Below are positions 1-6,163 of a stretch of DNA of 12,919 bases, piece after piece (positions within the stretch are counted from its first letter, which is position 1; the number at the start of each line of letters is the position of its first letter). The DNA comes from DASXRU01 sp033856235 (GTDB lineage Bacteria > Acidobacteriota > Blastocatellia > Pyrinomonadales > Pyrinomonadaceae). A model generated the notes under the pieces. The model worked only from the letters and a program-made list of their open reading frames with translations. It was not told the origin of the DNA and searched no databases. The stretch is taken from the NCBI GenBank assembly GCA_033856235.1, contig JAWVFI010000119.1, positions 1 through 12,919 of the forward strand, written 5' to 3'. Made by a program: the position numbers and the translations under genes.

Positions 1-181
1 GCAGCATCGTTTGAAATCTACGCCCGGAACCACACGGACATAGATCATTCCTGCCGAGCTTCTCAATCAATTCTTTTTCACCATGAACCACTCTTAAGCC
101 TCGCTTGACCCGCGTTTCGGATGGGAAACCTTTGCGACGTTTGCTGGTACGTTCAAAAGGAGCAATGCTCCTCAACTTCAT
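1..181 (-). CDS. Small SEC-C motif protein, partial and apparently frameshifted
   Basis: This reading frame starts at an ATG (179-181) and runs off the left edge of the window. It gives a basic N-terminus (MKLRSIAPFERTSKRRKG) and then GRNDLCPCGSGRRF, the first half of a SEC-C motif as found at the SecA C-terminus. That family binds zinc with CxC followed eight residues later by C-C or C-H. In this frame the second pair is missing and the translation reads QTML. One base over, the same bases encode FKRCC, exactly the expected ending. Skipping one base in the TTT run near 12-16 restores NDLCPCGSGRRFKRCC. The gene therefore carries a one-base insertion, a sequencing error, or a programmed shift. 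The intact protein would be about 60 residues, a usual size for stand-alone SEC-C proteins. Its role is unknown; SEC-C modules bind zinc and often protein partners. It lies 73 bases downstream of the heptose kinase on the same strand. Confidence 0.6.
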   Translation of the reverse strand, partial: MKLRSIAPFERTSKRRKGFPSETRVKRGLRVVHGEKELIEKLGRNDLCPCGSGRRFQTML

Positions 182-194
182 ATTTGTTTCGCAT
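153..194 (-). other. 13-codon ORF with the best Shine-Dalgarno, overlapping the SEC-C start
   Basis: An ATG at 192-194 opens a 13-codon frame (MRNKYEVEEHCSF, then TGA at 153-155). It overlaps the start of the SEC-C frame by 29 bases in a different frame. Its ribosome binding site is much better placed than that of the SEC-C ATG at 181. It could be a leader peptide that couples translation into the SEC-C gene, or it could be the true N-terminus if a further one-base error lies here. Nothing else supports its being a gene. Confidence 0.3.
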
Positions 195-208
195 GATCGT
201 ATCCTCCT
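195..208 (-). promoter_or_regulatory. Strong ribosome binding site AGGAGG upstream of the SEC-C region
   Basis: On the minus strand AGGAGG (203-208) is followed by an 8-base spacer and the ATG at 192-194, which is ideal spacing. Its distance to the SEC-C ATG at 181 is about 21 bases, too long for direct use. This conflict makes the true start uncertain. A TATACT hexamer lies upstream at 227-232 (minus strand) and could be a -10 box, but I see no matching -35. Confidence 0.5.
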
Positions 209-254
209 CAAATTATCAGAGGCGGAAGTATAACTGATCCAAAAGCGCCGGCAT

Positions 255-1244
255 TTAACTGGCGATCGCAGCCATAACCTCGTCGAAGGTCGCCGTTGCC
301 GTGCCCAGTTTGCCCACGACTATTCCCGCTGCATGGTTTGCGAGGACCGCGGCTTCGGTCATAGAAGCGCCGGCAGCGAGGGCCGCAGCCAGAGTAGCAA
401 TCACCGTGTCGCCCGCTCCGGTCACGTCGTAAACCTCCTGGGCCGCCGTTTCCACAAAAGCCGGGTCCTGCTTTCCTTCCAATAACATCATGCCGCGATC
501 GCCGCGAGTGATCAGGACAGCATCGCAGCTCAGGCGCTGTCTGATCAATCGTGCGGCGCGGGTCAGGCCTTCATCAGTATCCTCGCTGATATTTGTCAGG
601 CGCAGGGCCTCATGGTGGTTCGGCGTCACCAGAGTTGCTGGCCGATAAGAATCGAAGTTCCGCAGTTTTGGATCAATCAATACCGGCATGCGCTCATAAG
701 CGAAAGGAAGCACTTTGGCAAGGATTGACGGAGTCACCACGCCTTTGTCGTAATCAGAAACTACGAAGGCATCCGCATCTTTTAACTTTCCGCGGGTCAG
801 GTCGATGATGCGGTCGGCGATTTCACTATCCACCGGCGCCTGTCGCTCGCGATCGGCACGGACCACCATTTGATTGTGGGCAATGATGCGCGTCTTCGTA
901 GTACTGGGCCGGGCCGGATCGACTATCAGCAGGTCGTCAGTCTGCGGGGCGCCGATTTCACGAAGAGTGGCGCGAATCGTTTCCCCGGCTGAATCTTTTC
1001 CCACTACGCCGATTACAGTAGCTCGCGCCCCCAGCGAAAGCAGATTGGCGAGCACGTTAGCCGCGCCTCCCAAGTGGACCGATTCGCGCCGGACATTCAC
1101 CACCGGCACGGGCGCCTCGGGAGAGATTCGCGTCACATCACCCCAAACGAATTCGTCGAGCATGACATCGCCCAGGACGACGATCCTGCGCTCCCGCATG
1201 TTCGCGAGTATTTCGGTCCCCCGCTGTTTGTTTAGTTGCGTCAC
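255..1244 (-). CDS. hldA: D-glycero-beta-D-manno-heptose-7-phosphate kinase (PfkB/ribokinase fold)
   Basis: This cytoplasmic enzyme phosphorylates heptose-7-phosphate at C1 with ATP, a step toward ADP-heptose for the LPS inner core. The 329-residue protein shows the family marks: VVLGDVMLDEFVWGDVTRIS at about 22-41, the GGAANV substrate-side motif at 59-64, SDYDKGV at 163-169, DPK at 191-193, TPN at 207-209, and the anion-hole and catalytic motif DVTGAGDT at 273-280 with the base Asp279. Bifunctional HldE is about 475 residues and carries a C-terminal nucleotidyltransferase. That domain is absent here, so a separate HldC is expected elsewhere. The start is GTG at 1242-1244, 18 bases after the glycosyltransferase stop with AGGGA between them. 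An internal ATG at 1197-1199 is a weaker alternative. It is the third gene of a likely operon with the Trm112-like and GT9 genes. The family call is firm; heptose as the substrate rests on motif resemblance and on the adjacent GT9. Confidence 0.92.
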   Translation of the reverse strand: MTQLNKQRGTEILANMRERRIVVLGDVMLDEFVWGDVTRISPEAPVPVVNVRRESVHLGGAANVLANLLSLGARATVIGVVGKDSAGETIRATLREIGAPQTDDLLIVDPARPSTTKTRIIAHNQMVVRADRERQAPVDSEIADRIIDLTRGKLKDADAFVVSDYDKGVVTPSILAKVLPFAYERMPVLIDPKLRNFDSYRPATLVTPNHHEALRLTNISEDTDEGLTRAARLIRQRLSCDAVLITRGDRGMMLLEGKQDPAFVETAAQEVYDVTGAGDTVIATLAAALAAGASMTEAAVLANHAAGIVVGKLGTATATFDEVMAAIAS

Positions 1245-1262
1245 TATTGTTCGATCAGATCC

Positions 1263-2435
1263 CTACGAGCTTCCCCTGAGGACTCGATCAATCGCCCCCA
1301 CCACGCGCGCGACTGGCACGCTGAGAATACATTCAGGCTTTTCAAATTCAGCGCAGAAGTATCCGTGGCAGGGCTGGCAGGGAAATTCTTCGCGCACAAT
1401 TTCATTCGGCCGCGTTGTCCAGGGCCGCCAATGGGTAACATTGGAGGAGCCGAAGATCACAACCGATGGCGCGCCAGCGGCCGCGGCCATGTGCGCGATT
1501 CCGCTGTCGTTTCCCACAAACAAACGCGCCTTTGCAGCCAGCGCCGTAACTTCCGGCAGGGAAAGATCTGTTAAGCCGGCCACGGGAACTCGCGCTTCCT
1601 GTTTCAAGCCAGCAACAATCGCGGCTTCGTTCGGCGCGGAGATCGCCACCGACGCTATACCGCGCCCGGCGAGTTCTTCCGCAACCCTGGCGAAACGATC
1701 CGCCGCCCATTGCTTCGTGGCAAACGCCGCCGCCGGATGAATTACGGCGAAAGGCCGATTCTCGTCCAATTCTACCTCGCGCAATTTTTGTCCAACTATT
1801 TTCGCCGCTTCTGGCGTAACCGTCAGACGAGACATGGGCAGATCGCTTACCGGTATTCCAGTCCACCCCAGCAGGGCCAGTTGTTGCTCTACCGAATGCA
1901 ATTTGGCCCGGCCCCACAACTCCGGCGACGGAGGAGCGAGATGATTATGCAGGTTCTTGTATTGGTAATGCCCAAAGCCTACGCGATGCTTCGCGCCGGA
2001 AGCGCGTGTCAGCAAAGTTGCCGTCGTGCCCCCGTGAAGATTGAAAACCACATCATAGCCAGTTTTGCGAATCGCACGGGCCGCGCGGAAACGTTCCTTT
2101 TTGCTGCCGCGCTGGAAAGTGATGATGTTATCGACGTCCGCACAGCCTTTCAAAACCGGCGCCACCCAATCCTCCAGAAGAATATCGATCTGCGCCTGGG
2201 GCAAAAATCGCCGCGCCGCGAAAAGGGAAGGCGTTGTTAGGACTGTATCGCCAATGGAGCGCAGCCGCACGATCAGCACACGCTGGACGCTCTGCCAGTC
2301 CCAGCGCGCCGGCCCGAGCGCTGTGGGCTCCGCACGGTGATCGCGATCAGCAGCTTCCCACATCAGTCGTCGCAACTGCGGAGAGGTGTCGATGGTTTCG
2401 CGCAGGCTATTCACTCTCGATGGTAGCCTCGTCAA
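1263..2435 (-). CDS. GT9-family heptosyltransferase (ADP-heptose:LPS type)
   Basis: A GT-B glycosyltransferase of family 9 that most likely transfers heptose from ADP-heptose to LPS core at the inner face of the cytoplasmic membrane. Motifs, numbered from the furthest start: VLIVRLRSIGDTVLTTP at 53-69, whose Asp63 corresponds to the catalytic Asp of WaaC; HPAAAFATKQW at 233-243 opening the C-terminal domain; and the nucleotide-sugar motif GNDSGIAHMAAAAG at 308-321. A Cys cluster, C353-x2-C356-x4-C361-x7-C369, follows in the C-terminal part, as in many WaaF-like proteins. The start is uncertain. The longest frame begins with TTG at 2433-2435, inside the Trm112 gene. GTG at 2412-2414 would overlap that gene's stop and suggests translational coupling, and ATG at 2361-2363 gives a 366-residue form. 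None has a convincing Shine-Dalgarno. Which heptose is added cannot be read from sequence, so I give no waa symbol. Confidence 0.9.
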   Translation of the reverse strand: MTRLPSRVNSLRETIDTSPQLRRLMWEAADRDHRAEPTALGPARWDWQSVQRVLIVRLRSIGDTVLTTPSLFAARRFLPQAQIDILLEDWVAPVLKGCADVDNIITFQRGSKKERFRAARAIRKTGYDVVFNLHGGTTATLLTRASGAKHRVGFGHYQYKNLHNHLAPPSPELWGRAKLHSVEQQLALLGWTGIPVSDLPMSRLTVTPEAAKIVGQKLREVELDENRPFAVIHPAAAFATKQWAADRFARVAEELAGRGIASVAISAPNEAAIVAGLKQEARVPVAGLTDLSLPEVTALAAKARLFVGNDSGIAHMAAAAGAPSVVIFGSSNVTHWRPWTTRPNEIVREEFPCQPCHGYFCAEFEKPECILSVPVARVVGAIDRVLRGSS

Positions 2436-2580
2436 TCAACATCACCGGAGTGTCGTCGCGAATCGGATAGACGCGGTGACATTCCACGCACTTCAAGCCG
2501 CTCCCGTCAGGTTTTAGTTCCACCTTTGCCTTGTCCACGGGACAGACCAGCAGTTCCAACAAATCCGGGCTAATAGCCAT
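2407..2580 (-). CDS. Trm112/UPF0434 (YcaR-like) small zinc-ribbon protein
   Basis: A 57-residue frame from ATG (2578-2580) to TAG (2407-2409) that is easy to miss because it is short. It starts MAISPDLLELLVCPVDKAKV and ends near YPIRDDTPVMLIDEATIE. The pattern LL-LVCPxxK, then KCVEC, then YPIRDxxPVML is diagnostic of the Trm112p/UPF0434 family (E. coli YcaR). Possible metal ligands are Cys13, Cys31 and Cys34. The usual second Cys of the first pair is Asp16, so the site has three Cys. Eukaryotic Trm112 activates methyltransferases; the role of the bacterial relatives is not settled. The family is often found beside lipid A or LPS genes such as lpxK and kdsB, and here it leads a heptose operon. 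AAAGG sits about 8 bases before the ATG. The last 29 bases overlap the longest form of the GT9 gene. Confidence 0.88.
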   Translation of the reverse strand: MAISPDLLELLVCPVDKAKVELKPDGSGLKCVECHRVYPIRDDTPVMLIDEATIESE

Positions 2581-2728
2581 AAATGTGCCTTTCAGAATCG
2601 GTTTCGTCCATTGTCAGGAGCTCAAGAAAAGTTTTCAAAGGTTATCACAAGAGGCCGCAGGTCGTGGTGCCGGGGAAGCAATTGGTAGTGGCTTAACTTG
2701 AAAGTTCTTTGCATGCTTCGAAAATTGA

Positions 2729-2788
2729 CTTTGCGCCTTTGCGTGAAATATTGCGCAGGTTGAGAGCATTTCTCGCAAAGGCGCAAAG
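2729..2788. repeat. Imperfect palindrome, CTTTGCGCCTTTGCG family
   Basis: The arms are 2729-2749 and 2768-2788 (21 bases each, 20 pairing) around an 18-base loop. The left arm reads CTTTGCGCCTTTGCG then tGAAAT; the right arm is its reverse complement with one mismatch. A further partial copy, AAAGGGCGCAAAG, follows at 2796-2808. The element lies in the 270-base gap between the oxygenase and the Trm112-like gene and would form a stable hairpin in a transcript crossing it. From general experience, units with this CGCAAAGGCGCAAAG core are dispersed in several bacterial phyla. No other gene or clear promoter is seen in the gap 2581-2850. Confidence 0.75.
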
Positions 2789-2850
2789 AAGGATCGAAAG
2801 GGCGCAAAGCTAATTAGGTCACTACCGAGCAATTAGGGAGGGCCAAGCCG

Positions 2851-3498
2851 TCAATCCATACTTCTAAATGGTTGCAGGATGGCCTTTAGTTTGGCGCTAA
2901 GACGGTGGCGCCGGACGCTGCGGTTAAGAGCGGCTTCGTCCTTCACGTAATTCAGTTGCAGCACTTTTCGCGGTCCGTTGAAAGACTTATGACCATGCCA
3001 GCAGTTCTCGGTGACCCGGAACAACACACAGGTGCCAAACGTGGGCGGAATCTCAACCACGTAGTCCTCGAGGTCTTTGTCATTTCGCAGCAGTCGCAGT
3101 CTGCCGCCCTCCGCGTCCCATGCAGGGTTGAGGTACAAAAGCATCGTAAGGTACTTGGATTTGGTGTCAGTGTGAATGCGTCCGTCGCCGGCATTGGCTA
3201 TCGCGCGCACGGTGATCAAAGTAAATCGATCGTCCAGGTCCATCTGAAATTTCTCGGCGATCACGGCTTTCAGAGCCGGACTTTCCAATTCTTCTACCAG
3301 TTGTTGAAAGGCTTCCCCGTATTCCAGTTCCTGCAGAGGATAGCTGCCCCGGGACTTGATCTCGGGAAAGTCACGGCAAATGTTATGGGCGAATTCCGGA
3401 CGGAGGAATTCGTTGACGACGACATAAGGAAAGGGCTTTTCCCCTAGCGGTGCGTCATACAAAGCGTCCAGGTCGATTATTGTTAGCGGTGCGTTCAT
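2851..3498 (-). CDS. 2-oxoglutarate/Fe(II)-dependent oxygenase (prolyl-4-hydroxylase-like fold)
   Basis: A 215-residue cytoplasmic protein with a double-stranded beta-helix oxygenase core. The iron triad is visible as H109-x-D111 in GRIHTDTKSKYLTMLLYLN and a distal His, most likely H168, in ENCWHGHKSF. R177 in GPRKVLQLNY fits the 2-oxoglutarate carboxylate contact. The EGGRLRLL strand at 130-137 is also typical of the family. The enzymes couple oxidation of 2-oxoglutarate to hydroxylation of a substrate; the substrate cannot be read from sequence. It starts at ATG 3496-3498 with no obvious Shine-Dalgarno, and no signal peptide is seen. It lies upstream of and on the same strand as the heptose genes, but a 270-base gap with a palindrome separates them, so an operon is unproven. 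Homologues are often found near polysaccharide genes, so a sugar- or lipid-modifying role is possible. Confidence 0.85.
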   Translation of the reverse strand: MNAPLTIIDLDALYDAPLGEKPFPYVVVNEFLRPEFAHNICRDFPEIKSRGSYPLQELEYGEAFQQLVEELESPALKAVIAEKFQMDLDDRFTLITVRAIANAGDGRIHTDTKSKYLTMLLYLNPAWDAEGGRLRLLRNDKDLEDYVVEIPPTFGTCVLFRVTENCWHGHKSFNGPRKVLQLNYVKDEAALNRSVRRHRLSAKLKAILQPFRSMD

Positions 3499-3606
3499 TA
3501 AAAAGTGGGAACGTTAGAGTGCAGAGCGCAAACTCACGCCGCGGACTGGATTGTAGACGCGCTTTATCCGGCTGTCTAATCGAAGCTCCTGCCTCGCTGC
3601 GGCTTG

Positions 3607-3702
3607 GTAGGGGTGGCACTCCGTGGCCACCCCCTTCGGTGCACTTGGAAAATCGAGTGAATAAAACGACGAAGGGGTGCGACCACGGAGTGCGGCTCCT
3701 AC
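3607..3702. repeat. Inverted-repeat element with GCACTCCGTGG core
   Basis: The left arm, 3607-3638, reads GTAGGGGTGGCACTCCGTGG then CCACCCCCTTCG. The reverse complement of the right arm, 3670-3702, reads GTAGGAGCCGCACTCCGTGG then TCGCACCCCTTCG. The arms agree at about 27 of 33 positions, with one gap. Within the left arm GGGGTGGC (3610-3617) and GCCACCCC (3626-3633) form a perfect 8-bp hairpin. The element occupies most of the 270-base divergent gap between the oxygenase and the GT2 gene, so it lies near two promoters. It has the look of a small non-autonomous mobile or REP-like unit. Nothing else recognisable is seen in 3499-3768. Confidence 0.75.
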
Positions 3703-3768
3703 AGTCAAAGCATGTCCGTGGTTGACGCGTTGCATCCGCCGCTCCTATGCTCTCTGCCACGATCCGAT

Positions 3769-4548
3769 ATGCACGGAGCCGGTTTGAAGATTACAGCGAC
3801 GATAATCACTCTGAATGAAGCCGAACATATTCGCGCGGCGTGCGAATCTGTTTCCTGGGCGGATGAAGTTCTGGTGGTCGATTCCGGTTCGACCGACAAC
3901 ACGCGCGAGATAGCCCGGGAGTGTGGCGCGCGCGTAATTGAAAAAGAGTGGCCAGGATTTGCGGCCCAGAAGCAGTTCGCCGCTGAACAGGCTACGCACG
4001 ACTGGGTCTTCAGTCTCGATGCAGACGAACGTGTTTCCGACGAATTACACGCCGCGATCGAAGACTTGCTGTTCACAAATGAAGAAAAACTCGCGGACGG
4101 TTACCGGATGTCGCGCCGGGCGTTTTACATGGGACGCTGGATCCGCGGTGGTGGCTGGTATCCGGATCGGCAGCTGCGGCTCTATAAAAAATCGATGGGA
4201 CGCTGGGAAGGCGCCTACATCCATGAATCCGTCAAGATGGTGCCGGAGGCTCGGGTGGAAACTTTAGCGGGAGATATCTTGCATTATCCCGGCAGTGACG
4301 CTGCGGAGCATCATCGCATGATCGGAGAGCGCTATGCGCCTTTGGCAGCGCGGCAGATGTTTGAGCAGGGACGTCGCACTTCGCCGCTGGCGATTGCCTG
4401 TATGGGAATGGCGTCCTTCGTTCGCAGCTTCATTCTAAAGGGCGGCTTCCGCGATGGGTTGGTCGGGTTCAGCATTGCGAAATTCGCGTCGCATCATGCC
4501 TTTCTCAAATACCTGATGTTGTGGGAATTGCAGAATCGTGAGAAATAG
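3769..4548 (+). CDS. GT2 glycosyltransferase, WaaE/KdtX-like (LPS core biosynthesis type)
   Basis: An inverting GT-A glycosyltransferase of 259 residues. Near the N-terminus are ITATIITLNEAEHI (about 8-21) and VVDSGSTDNT (36-45), the nucleotide-binding start of the fold. DADE at 84-87 is the metal-binding DxD. WYPDRQLRLY at 130-139 and the GAYIHESV segment at 148-155 are typical of the WaaE/KdtX branch that adds sugars to LPS core. The C-terminal part is helical and partly hydrophobic, fitting association with the inner face of the membrane. I start it at ATG 3769, because the extra 19 residues from ATG 3712 are not conserved-looking and run back toward the palindrome. The gene converges on the P450 with a single base between the stop codons. 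The heptose genes nearby support a role in LPS or another surface glycan. Donor and acceptor are unknown. Confidence 0.88.
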   Translation: MHGAGLKITATIITLNEAEHIRAACESVSWADEVLVVDSGSTDNTREIARECGARVIEKEWPGFAAQKQFAAEQATHDWVFSLDADERVSDELHAAIEDLLFTNEEKLADGYRMSRRAFYMGRWIRGGGWYPDRQLRLYKKSMGRWEGAYIHESVKMVPEARVETLAGDILHYPGSDAAEHHRMIGERYAPLAARQMFEQGRRTSPLAIACMGMASFVRSFILKGGFRDGLVGFSIAKFASHHAFLKYLMLWELQNREK

Positions 4549-4549
4549 A

Positions 4550-5899
4550 TTACTTGCGGAAAATGCTCATGCGCATGCCATGTTTTGGCCGCAGCGTGAT
4601 AACCGGCCGTAGAGCTACCGGATGATTGGGCGCCAAACGCATCTTCCACTTTTGCCCCAGCGTCGCCAGCAACAGCACGCCTTCCAGCCACGCAAAGCCT
4701 TCCCCGATACAACGTCGCGGACCACCACCAAAAGGAAAATAGGAAAACTGCGGCCGCGAATCACGGGCTGCCTCCGTCCAGCGTTCGGGATCGAACTTTT
4801 CCGGATGGGGAAAGTATCGGGCATCGCGGTGCATTACATACTGGCTCATCAAGACCAGAGAATTGGCCGGAATAGTGTAGCCCCCAATGGTGCACTCATC
4901 GATTGAGCGTCGCCCCAGGGCCCAGGCCGGCGGAAACAAGCGCATGGATTCAGCAAAGACCATCTCCGTGTATCGCAGGTGCGGGAAGTCCGCCACCGAT
5001 GGCGGGCGCGCTCCCAGTACTGCTTGCAGTTCCCGGTGGAATTTCGCTTCAGGTTCAGGGTTCTGCGACAGCATGTACCACGTCCACGTCAGAGCGTTGG
5101 CCGTCGTTTCATGTCCAGCCAGAAAGATTGTCAGGGCCTCATCCCGCACCTGCAAGTCCGTCATGCTACCGCTCTTGCCCTCGTCGTCCTGGGCCAAAAG
5201 CAACATCGATAGCAGGTCGCCGCGATCCTCGCCGCTGCGACGCCGTTCATCGATCATGCGATAGATGATCCGATCCAATCGCGCGCGAGCTTTCCTGAAC
5301 CGGCGCATCTGCGGGAGCGGGAGTTTTTCCAATAGTTCAAAAAAGGGAATGGTCAGCGTGTTGAAGAGATCCATAACGACGTTCATCGCTTCGCCAATCT
5401 CCCCGGCCTCAGATTCAACATCAGCGTCAAACAGGGTCTTGCCCACAATCCCCAACGTCAGGCGCATCATTTCATCCGCGATATCCAGCGTTTCTCCGTC
5501 GCGCCAACGACCGGCGGTCCGGGCGGCGTAATCCGTCATCACGCTGCCGTACGAGGCAATGCGCTGGCGATGAAAGGCCGGCTGCACCAAACGCCGCTGG
5601 CGCCGGTGAAACTCGCCCTCGCTTGTCAAAAGGCCTTCGCCCAGCAAGCGCTTCGCCCGTTGCAGTGCCAGGCCCTTCACAAAGTTCTGATGGTTCGTCA
5701 CCAGAACGTCTTTGATGTAATCAGGATGGTTGATCAGAAAGGCCTCAAGTCCGCTGAACTTGAAATGCGAAATGTCACCGTACTGCTGCGCCAATCCTTC
5801 GAACAAGAGATGGGCGCCGCGACGATAGGCCAGCAGTGTGCTGAGCGGGAACGTGCGTTTCGGACCAGGGGGAAAATTGGGCTTTGGCACTGGACACAA
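4550..5899 (-). CDS. Cytochrome P450 monooxygenase
   Basis: A heme-thiolate monooxygenase of 449 residues, full length for a bacterial P450. The proline-rich start (PNFPPGPK) is followed by the C-helix at 95-110, the I-helix oxygen-activation motif AGHETT at 261-266, the K-helix ExxR as ESMR at 317-320, PERW at 371-374, and the heme-binding loop FPFGGGPRRCIG at 388-399 with axial ligand Cys397. The usual Trp of the C-helix (GxxWRRQRR) is His98 here. There is no N-terminal membrane anchor and no fused reductase, so it needs a ferredoxin or flavodoxin partner encoded elsewhere. The longest frame starts with TTG at 5897-5899; GTG at 5888-5890 is an equally plausible start, and there is no clear Shine-Dalgarno. 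Substrate is unknown; fatty acids, terpenoids or steroids are all possible. It does not sit in a recognisable biosynthetic cluster. Confidence 0.95.
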   Translation of the reverse strand: MCPVPKPNFPPGPKRTFPLSTLLAYRRGAHLLFEGLAQQYGDISHFKFSGLEAFLINHPDYIKDVLVTNHQNFVKGLALQRAKRLLGEGLLTSEGEFHRRQRRLVQPAFHRQRIASYGSVMTDYAARTAGRWRDGETLDIADEMMRLTLGIVGKTLFDADVESEAGEIGEAMNVVMDLFNTLTIPFFELLEKLPLPQMRRFRKARARLDRIIYRMIDERRRSGEDRGDLLSMLLLAQDDEGKSGSMTDLQVRDEALTIFLAGHETTANALTWTWYMLSQNPEPEAKFHRELQAVLGARPPSVADFPHLRYTEMVFAESMRLFPPAWALGRRSIDECTIGGYTIPANSLVLMSQYVMHRDARYFPHPEKFDPERWTEAARDSRPQFSYFPFGGGPRRCIGEGFAWLEGVLLLATLGQKWKMRLAPNHPVALRPVITLRPKHGMRMSIFRK

Positions 5900-5973
5900 A
5901 GAATAACCCAGATTTGCTGGTGTTACTTCGTGAGATTGCGGTAGTGATGCAGTTTGGGCGATTGTCGTGCAGC

Positions 5974-6075
5974 GAATTCAGAACCGGGAGCGTTAGCGAC
6001 CGGGTGAGTAGTAAGCGATATTCACGGAACGAAGTGGTACCACTGGTTGACCAGGTCGCTGCCGGTTCTGAATTC
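5974..6075. repeat. 102-base palindromic element, GAATTCAGAACCGG arms
   Basis: The left arm begins GAATTCAGAACCGGGAGCG at 5974. The right arm ends at 6075, and its reverse complement begins GAATTCAGAACCGGCAGCG, matching 18 of 19 bases. Pairing resumes after a six-base offset (GACCGGGT against GACCTGGT). Between the arms are two further small palindromes: AGTGGTACCACT at 6033-6044 (perfect) and CTGGT-TG-ACCAG at 6043-6054. The element fills much of the 264-base divergent gap between the P450 and the unknown plus-strand gene. It looks like a MITE- or REP-type insertion. The rest of the gap 5900-6163 holds nothing I recognise. Confidence 0.75.
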
Positions 6076-6163
6076 TTCTATGCGACCCTTTGACTTTGAC
6101 TGATCAGCAGGGAGATTGCGCAGCGCTTGCTCGACCTGCCACGTTTATGCTACTCACACGTTA

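Noticed and set aside
874..1740. Long plus-strand open frame opposite the heptose kinase and GT9 genes
   Set aside because: Low-complexity Ser/Arg/Ala-rich translation without any family motif; it is the antisense of two well-supported genes.
2622..2832. Two overlapping 61-65 codon minus-strand frames (such as FDPSLRLCEKCSQPAQYFTQ)
   Set aside because: These are translations of the palindromic repeat at 2729-2788 and its flanks, a common source of false small proteins.
255..3498. A new defence or secondary-metabolite system in the minus-strand cluster
   Set aside because: The genes fit ADP-heptose and LPS core synthesis with one oxygenase; there is no nuclease, nucleotide-signalling, NRPS or PKS component.
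3712..3768. Upstream ATG for the GT2 gene
   Set aside because: The extra 19 residues precede the conserved start of the GT-A fold, look non-coding and have no ribosome binding site, so the ATG at 3769 is preferred.
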